A stretch of DNA of 64,000 nt, taken from assembly GCF_003997495.1 (NCBI RefSeq), contig NZ_RZRU01000026.1, positions 1 through 64,000 of the forward strand, written 5' to 3'. Positions 60,013 through 64,000 of this stretch are shown one piece after another. This stretch comes from Mesorhizobium sp. M7A.F.Ca.US.008.03.1.1 (GTDB taxonomy: Bacteria > Pseudomonadota > Alphaproteobacteria > Rhizobiales > Rhizobiaceae). A program made the translations under genes and the position numbers. Position 1 is the first letter of the stretch. The number at the start of each line of letters is the position of its first letter. The notes below the pieces were generated by a model. That model searched no databases, was not told the DNA's origin, and saw only the letters and a program-made list of their open reading frames with translations.

Positions 60013-62064
60013 TCAGGCAGCCTTGCCGTTGGTGTTCATCGCGTCGTCGGCCAGACGGCCGGTGAGTTCGGCCATGTGGTCGAAGACGGCACGGTAGCTG
60101 GCGACGCCCGCGGTCGCCGAGCGCAACTCGATGATCAGGTCGCCGATCTCGGCTTGCGGCATGGTTGCTTCGACGACATCCCAGCCCGGCCAGTCAGGCC
60201 GCGCGTCATAGCCGAGAATCTGGCCGCGCCGCTGCGGGATGAGAGCGATGATCTTCGAGGTAGCGTCGGAGGGTGTGACGATCTCGACCCTCATCACGGG
60301 CTCCAGGAGCACCGGCAAGCACGCGGCCATGCCTTCCTTCATTGCCAGCCTGGCCGCCATCTGGAAGGCCATGTCGGAGGAATCGACCGCATGGTAGGAG
60401 CCGTCCGACAGGTTGACTGCGACATCGACGACCGGAAAGCCCAGCGGCCCGGATTTCAGATAGTCGCGGACCCCTGTCTCGACCGACTGGATGTAGGTCT
60501 TGGGCACGACCCCGCCGGTGATGGTGTCGGTAAACTGGAAGCCGGAGCCGCGCGGCAGCGGCTTGATCTCGATCACCACGTCGCCGAACTGGCCATGTCC
60601 GCCGGACTGTTTCTTGTGACGGCCGCGCTGTTGCGCCGATTTGCGGATCGTCTCGCGATAGGGCACCGCCGGCGGATGGCCTTCGACCGGTATCTGGTTC
60701 TTGCCCTCCAGCCGCTCGCGCACCACGCGCAGATGCATCTCGCCATGGCCCGACAGCACGGTTTCAGCCGAGTCCTGGTTGTGGCTCAGGCTGAGCGAGG
60801 GGTCCTCCTCGGCCAGCCGCTGGATGGCAGCCGACATCTTCACTTCGTCCTTGCGCTCCTTGGGGCGGAGTGCGAAGGCGAAGACCGGCTGCGGCGGCTC
60901 GAACTGGACGAGCGGCTTGATGCCGCCCTTGGCCGAGCTCAGCGTCTGGCCGGTCTTGACCTCGTCCAGCTTGCCCAGTGCCACCGTATCGCCGGCCTTG
61001 GCGATGGAGAGCTTGGACTGGTCCTTGCCGAGCATCCGGTAGATGCCGGAAACCTTGGCCGTGTCGCCGCCGGGCAGCCAGAGTTCGGAACCGTCGACGA
61101 CCTGACCGGAGAGGATGCGCGACACCGACAGCTTGCCGCCATGCGAGGTGTGGATGGTCTTCATCACCTGGACCAGAGTAGCCGCGCCGTCGGGTGCACC
61201 GAGCCGTTTGCGGGTCGCCTCGATGTCGGGCGCGTCGTGGCGGATCGCCTTCAGGAGGCGCAGCACGCCGTTGCCTTTCTCGGCGGTGCCGATCAGCACC
61301 GGGGTCACCGCGCCGTCGCGCAGGTCGGCGGCGAGGTCGTCGAAGATCGCGTCCTTGGGAGGCTCGATCTCCTCGAGCAGTTGTTCCATCAACTGGTCAT
61401 CATGGTCGGCCAGCGTCTCCAGCATCGAGAAACGCGCCTCGAGCTCGCGCGCCTTGTCGTCGCCGGGAATCTGCGCCACCTCGCTTTCCGCATATTCGCG
61501 ATAGATGTAGGCGCGCTCCAGCGCCAGGTCGATCGAACCAATGACGACGCCGTCCTTGCGCAGCGGAATCTGGCGCAGCAGCAACGGCACGGCACTGGCC
61601 GGCTGCAGCATCTTCAGCGTGTCGCGCACGCCGGTGATTGCCTTGTCGACCTTGTTGAGGAACAGAATGCGCGGCACGCCGAGATCGTCGAGCTTGCGCA
61701 TGATCAGTTGTAGGGCAGGGATCTTCTTTTCGTCGGCCTCGGCTACGACCACTGCGAGGTCGCAGGCGGCCAGCACCGGTTCGGCCTCGAAAGAGAATTC
61801 GATGGAGCCGGGACAGTCGACGAAGGTGATCTGCTCGCCCATGAATTCGGTGGTGGCGATCGTCGCCTCGACGCTCATGGCGTGGGCGCGCGCCTCGGGC
61901 GAATGATCCGAAACGGTGTTGCCTGATGAAACGGGATTTTGTCGGGGAATTGAGCCCGTACGGGCCAGTATGGCTTCGAGAAGTGTCGTCTTACCGCTTG
62001 CAAAGGGACCGACTATGGCAATGCATTTCGGTCCCGTGCGTCGTCCTCCGGCGCGAGTACCCAT
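60013..62064 (-). CDS. Elongation-factor-G-like GTPase (EF-G2 type)
   Basis: The 683-residue protein has EF-G architecture: G domain with P-loop G-P-F-A-S-G-K-T-T near residue 19 and N-K-V-D at 137-140, then domain II, III-V with H-G-Q-F-G-D-V near 500 and a C-terminal beta-alpha domain. Switch II reads D-C-P-G-S (83-87), not D-T-P-G-H, so the His that drives GTP hydrolysis in EF-G is replaced by Ser. Switch I is also degenerate. This is the EF-G-like group of alphaproteobacteria, whose job is unknown. GGAGG precedes its start at 62064. It is a single-gene unit. Confidence 0.85.
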   Translation of the reverse strand: MGTRAGGRRTGPKCIAIVGPFASGKTTLLEAILARTGSIPRQNPVSSGNTVSDHSPEARAHAMSVEATIATTEFMGEQITFVDCPGSIEFSFEAEPVLAACDLAVVVAEADEKKIPALQLIMRKLDDLGVPRILFLNKVDKAITGVRDTLKMLQPASAVPLLLRQIPLRKDGVVIGSIDLALERAYIYREYAESEVAQIPGDDKARELEARFSMLETLADHDDQLMEQLLEEIEPPKDAIFDDLAADLRDGAVTPVLIGTAEKGNGVLRLLKAIRHDAPDIEATRKRLGAPDGAATLVQVMKTIHTSHGGKLSVSRILSGQVVDGSELWLPGGDTAKVSGIYRMLGKDQSKLSIAKAGDTVALGKLDEVKTGQTLSSAKGGIKPLVQFEPPQPVFAFALRPKERKDEVKMSAAIQRLAEEDPSLSLSHNQDSAETVLSGHGEMHLRVVRERLEGKNQIPVEGHPPAVPYRETIRKSAQQRGRHKKQSGGHGQFGDVVIEIKPLPRGSGFQFTDTITGGVVPKTYIQSVETGVRDYLKSGPLGFPVVDVAVNLSDGSYHAVDSSDMAFQMAARLAMKEGMAACLPVLLEPVMRVEIVTPSDATSKIIALIPQRRGQILGYDARPDWPGWDVVEATMPQAEIGDLIIELRSATAGVASYRAVFDHMAELTGRLADDAMNTNGKAA

Positions 62065-62375
62065 AACTGACCTCCACTCAGGCGTTTCCCGTAGGACCGA
62101 CTGGCATGCATGGTTCAGGCGTGGTCAATCGGTCCTGAGCGGCGGCCGGCCTGTTCGACCGTCGCGGGCGGGGTTCTTTTCAAGTGCCACCTGCCCAAAG
62201 CCATCGTCCCACTTGTTTGCCGGCAGGGCAAGAAAAATAGAAATCCTTCGCTCGGCCGTAGACCGGTGCGGATCATATGTGGGCTGGCAGCCGGAAACTG
62301 TTGCACGTCGGCCGATATCGGCGGAAACTGAAAACAGGCGACCCGTCGCCCGCTGTTTTGAAGGACTATCGACCC
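62065..62375. other. Gene-free stretch between EF-G2 and cupin genes
   Basis: This gap of about 310 bases separates the divergent starts of the EF-G-like and cupin genes and should contain both promoters. Frames within it have no family likeness. I see no strong palindrome or RNA-like stem. Confidence 0.5.
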
Positions 62376-62771
62376 ATGAAGATCATTGCCTGCGGTAGCG
62401 TGCCGACCATCATCGCGCCGGAAAAATACTTCACCGGCCGGGTGCTGCAGACGCCGATCATCGAGAAAGAGGCGCCGGCGCGGCTGCGGGCCACGCTGGT
62501 CAGCTTCGAGCCGGGCGCGCGCACCCACTGGCATACGCACCCAGTTGGCCAGACGCTTTACGTGACGGTGGGCGCCGGGCTTGCCCAGACGTGGGGCGGC
62601 CCGATCCAGGAGATCAGGGCCGGCGACGTCATCTCGTTCGCGCCTGGCGAAAAACACTGGCATGGCGCGGCGCTGAAATCGGCGATGACGCATATCGCGA
62701 TGCAAGAGGCGCTCGACGATGTGCATGTCGATTGGCTGGAGGGGGTGACATCGGAACAATATGGCGGCTGA
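62376..62771 (+). CDS. Cupin-domain protein
   Basis: The 131-residue single-domain cupin starts M-K-I-I-A-C-G-S-V-P at 62376, with AAGGAC upstream. The two cupin motifs are visible: G-A-R-T-H-W-H-T-H-P-V-G-Q-T-L near residue 50 (two or three metal His and a Gln in the Glu position) and G-E-K-H-W-H-G-A-A near 91. It looks metal-binding, in the group of small oxygenase or isomerase-like cupins. The in-frame stretch upstream is not coding-like. The function is unknown. Confidence 0.85.
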   Translation: MKIIACGSVPTIIAPEKYFTGRVLQTPIIEKEAPARLRATLVSFEPGARTHWHTHPVGQTLYVTVGAGLAQTWGGPIQEIRAGDVISFAPGEKHWHGAALKSAMTHIAMQEALDDVHVDWLEGVTSEQYGG

Positions 62772-62904
62772 ATGCTCAGTCCGCAGGAAGCCGGCTTCTC
62801 TTCCTGCCGCGACATTTTTAGAATAGGGCGACACGCGGCGAGTCCCGTATCGTGGCGCAGGCCATGCTCAATCGCCGGATCGACAGCGCCATGCCGCCCG
62901 TTCA

Positions 62905-62921
62905 ACTGACCGTCGGTCAGT
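62905..62921. promoter_or_regulatory. TetR-type operator ACTGACC-GTC-GGTCAGT
   Basis: A perfect seven-base inverted repeat with a three-base centre lies 33 bases before the efflux transporter. TGACCGTCGGTCA is the kind of sequence bound by TetR-family repressors of drug pumps. No TetR gene is visible in the window; it may lie beyond the right edge. Confidence 0.7.
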
Positions 62922-62953
62922 GATGATTGCGAAACTCACGTCCGGACGTAGCC

Positions 62954-64000
62954 ATGTCAAAGCACCGTTTGCCCCTGGTCGCCGCTGTCTATCTTGGTTC
63001 GTTCGTGGCTCTGCTCGACGTCAGCATCGTCAATGTCGCGCTGCCGACCATCCAGCAGGCGTTGCACACCGATTTCGGCGGCCTGCAATGGGTGGTCGAC
63101 GCCTACACGCTGTGCCTGTCCGCCTTCATGCTGTCGTCCGGCCTGATCGGCGACCGCTATGGCCGCAAGCGCTCATGGCTGGCCGGCGTCGGCATCTTCG
63201 TGGCCGGCTCGCTGATCTGCGCCGTCGCGCCCAACCTGCCGGTGCTGCTGGCCGGCAGGGTCGTACAGGGCATCGCCGGCTCGCTGCTCATTCCAGGCGC
63301 GCTGTCGATCCTGACGCAAGCCTTTCCCGATGCGCGCCAGCGCGCCGGCGTCATTGGCGGCTGGGCGTCATTCGCCGCCATCTCTCTGCTCGTTGGTCCC
63401 GTCCTCGGTGGCATCCTGGTCGAGACCGTCGGCTGGCAAAGCATCTTCCTGATCAACCTGCCGCTTGGCTTGATCACGATCGCGCTCGGTGCTGCTTCGA
63501 TCAACGAGACGGCACATCCCGAACATGCCCACCTCGATCTCGTCGGCCTGGCTCTCAGCATCCTGTGGTTGGGGGCGCTGACCTTTGGCCTGATCTCGGC
63601 CGGCGAGAATGGCTGGGGCGAGCCAAGGACGGTCACGGCGCTCATCGCCGGCGTCGTCGGCCTGGCTGCTTTCCTCGGCTTCGAGGCGCGCACGGCACGC
63701 CCGATGCTGCCGCTTGGCCTGTTCCGCGATGTCCGCTTTGCCGTCGCCAATGTCGCTTCGTTCGCGCTCGGCTTCACCTCCTATTCCAGCGTCTTCTTCT
63801 TTTCGATGTTCCTGCAGCAGGCGCAGGGCTGGTCGCCGACGCAGACCGGCCTGCGCATGGCGCCGGCCTTCATCGTCCAGATCGTGGTGTCGCCATGGAT
63901 CGGCAGGCTGAGCGCGCGCTATGGTCACTCCGCGCTGATGACCATCGGCTATGTTGCTATCGGTCTGTCCATGCTCGGCATGTGCTGGGCCGGCCCTTCG
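62954..64000 (+). CDS. DHA2-family (EmrB/QacA-type) MFS transporter, 5' part
   Basis: The ATG at 62954 opens a frame that has no stop up to the right edge, giving 349 visible residues. The start S-K-H-R-L-P-L-V-A-A-V-Y-L-G-S-F-V is followed by the DHA2 motif L-D-V-S-I-V-N-V-A-L-P near residue 22, motif A as G-D-R-Y-G-R-K-R near 69, and motif C as G-P-V-L-G-G near 150. It has at least ten spans visible and belongs to the 14-span proton-driven drug exporters. The palindrome upstream indicates TetR control. Confidence 0.9.
   Translation, partial: MSKHRLPLVAAVYLGSFVALLDVSIVNVALPTIQQALHTDFGGLQWVVDAYTLCLSAFMLSSGLIGDRYGRKRSWLAGVGIFVAGSLICAVAPNLPVLLAGRVVQGIAGSLLIPGALSILTQAFPDARQRAGVIGGWASFAAISLLVGPVLGGILVETVGWQSIFLINLPLGLITIALGAASINETAHPEHAHLDLVGLALSILWLGALTFGLISAGENGWGEPRTVTALIAGVVGLAAFLGFEARTARPMLPLGLFRDVRFAVANVASFALGFTSYSSVFFFSMFLQQAQGWSPTQTGLRMAPAFIVQIVVSPWIGRLSARYGHSALMTIGYVAIGLSMLGMCWAGPS

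Noticed and set aside
59890..61713. A 607-codon open frame antisense to the EF-G-like gene
   Set aside because: Shadow of a real gene in high G+C DNA; its composition and lack of motifs mark it as non-coding, and it overlaps the terminator and second small-RNA candidate.

Overview
The window looks like chromosome of an alphaproteobacterium of the order Rhizobiales, most likely Mesorhizobium or a close relative. The evidence is high G+C content, two DUF1127 proteins, the Lrp-TrxB-LsrB/VtlR gene order, an extended UvrB, and several short palindromic intergenic repeats of a kind common in rhizobial genomes. This assignment is inferred from gene content; there is no rRNA in the window. I see no rRNA, tRNA, CRISPR array, transposase, integrase or phage genes. 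The window is mostly ordinary chromosomal backbone.

Layout. 1-2.2 kb: end of a Kazal-domain protein, small conserved proteins (one apparently frameshifted) and a cold-shock-domain protein. 2.2-8.3 kb: a TPR-sulfotransferase, small enzymes (DUF1428, VOC, GST), a HigBA toxin-antitoxin pair and an ABC-F ATPase with a structured leader. 8.6-17.4 kb: UvrB with long N- and C-terminal extensions, an L,D-transpeptidase-like DUF2778 protein, an exported EF-hand protein, a CapA-like phosphoesterase and a DUF3137 membrane protein. 17.7-25.1 kb: a Tat-type FAD oxidoreductase, several exported or membrane proteins of unknown role, a roughly 370-base non-coding block that folds like a structured RNA, and a diacylglycerol-kinase-like enzyme. 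25.2-30.2 kb: a three-gene operon joined by ATGA overlaps (GMC oxidoreductase, enolase-superfamily enzyme, 3-hydroxyisobutyrate-dehydrogenase-like enzyme) and purC. 30.4-42.8 kb: repeated units in which a regulator is divergent from an enzyme (HxlR/FMN reductase, HxlR/quinone oxidoreductase, CGNR protein/alpha-beta hydrolase, LysR/alcohol dehydrogenase), three of them with clear palindromes between the genes. 42.8-48.4 kb: LssY-like, ChaC, two extensin-like carboxypeptidase paralogues, DUF3775, a TPR protein and GreA.

48.4-55.8 kb holds a complete ADP-L-glycero-beta-D-manno-heptose pathway for LPS inner core. gmhA, hldE, gmhB and hldD make the nucleotide sugar, waaC and waaF transfer it, and a family 2 glycosyltransferase of the WaaE/LgtF type sits beside them. 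56-62 kb carries lrp, trxB and lsrB/vtlR, an ICMT-like methyltransferase, then a 720-base gap that appears to encode two small RNAs with CU-rich anti-Shine-Dalgarno loops, and an EF-G paralogue lacking the catalytic histidine of switch II. The right edge has a cupin and the first 349 codons of a 14-TM drug-efflux transporter behind a TetR-type palindrome.

The observations I rate highest are the paired small-RNA candidates at 59.55-59.98 kb, the structured non-coding block at 23.6-23.95 kb, the divergent EF-G2 GTPase, the repeat-bearing UvrB tail, and the set of near-perfect operators that pair local regulators with their divergent enzymes. No single previously undescribed multi-gene system stands out beyond these.
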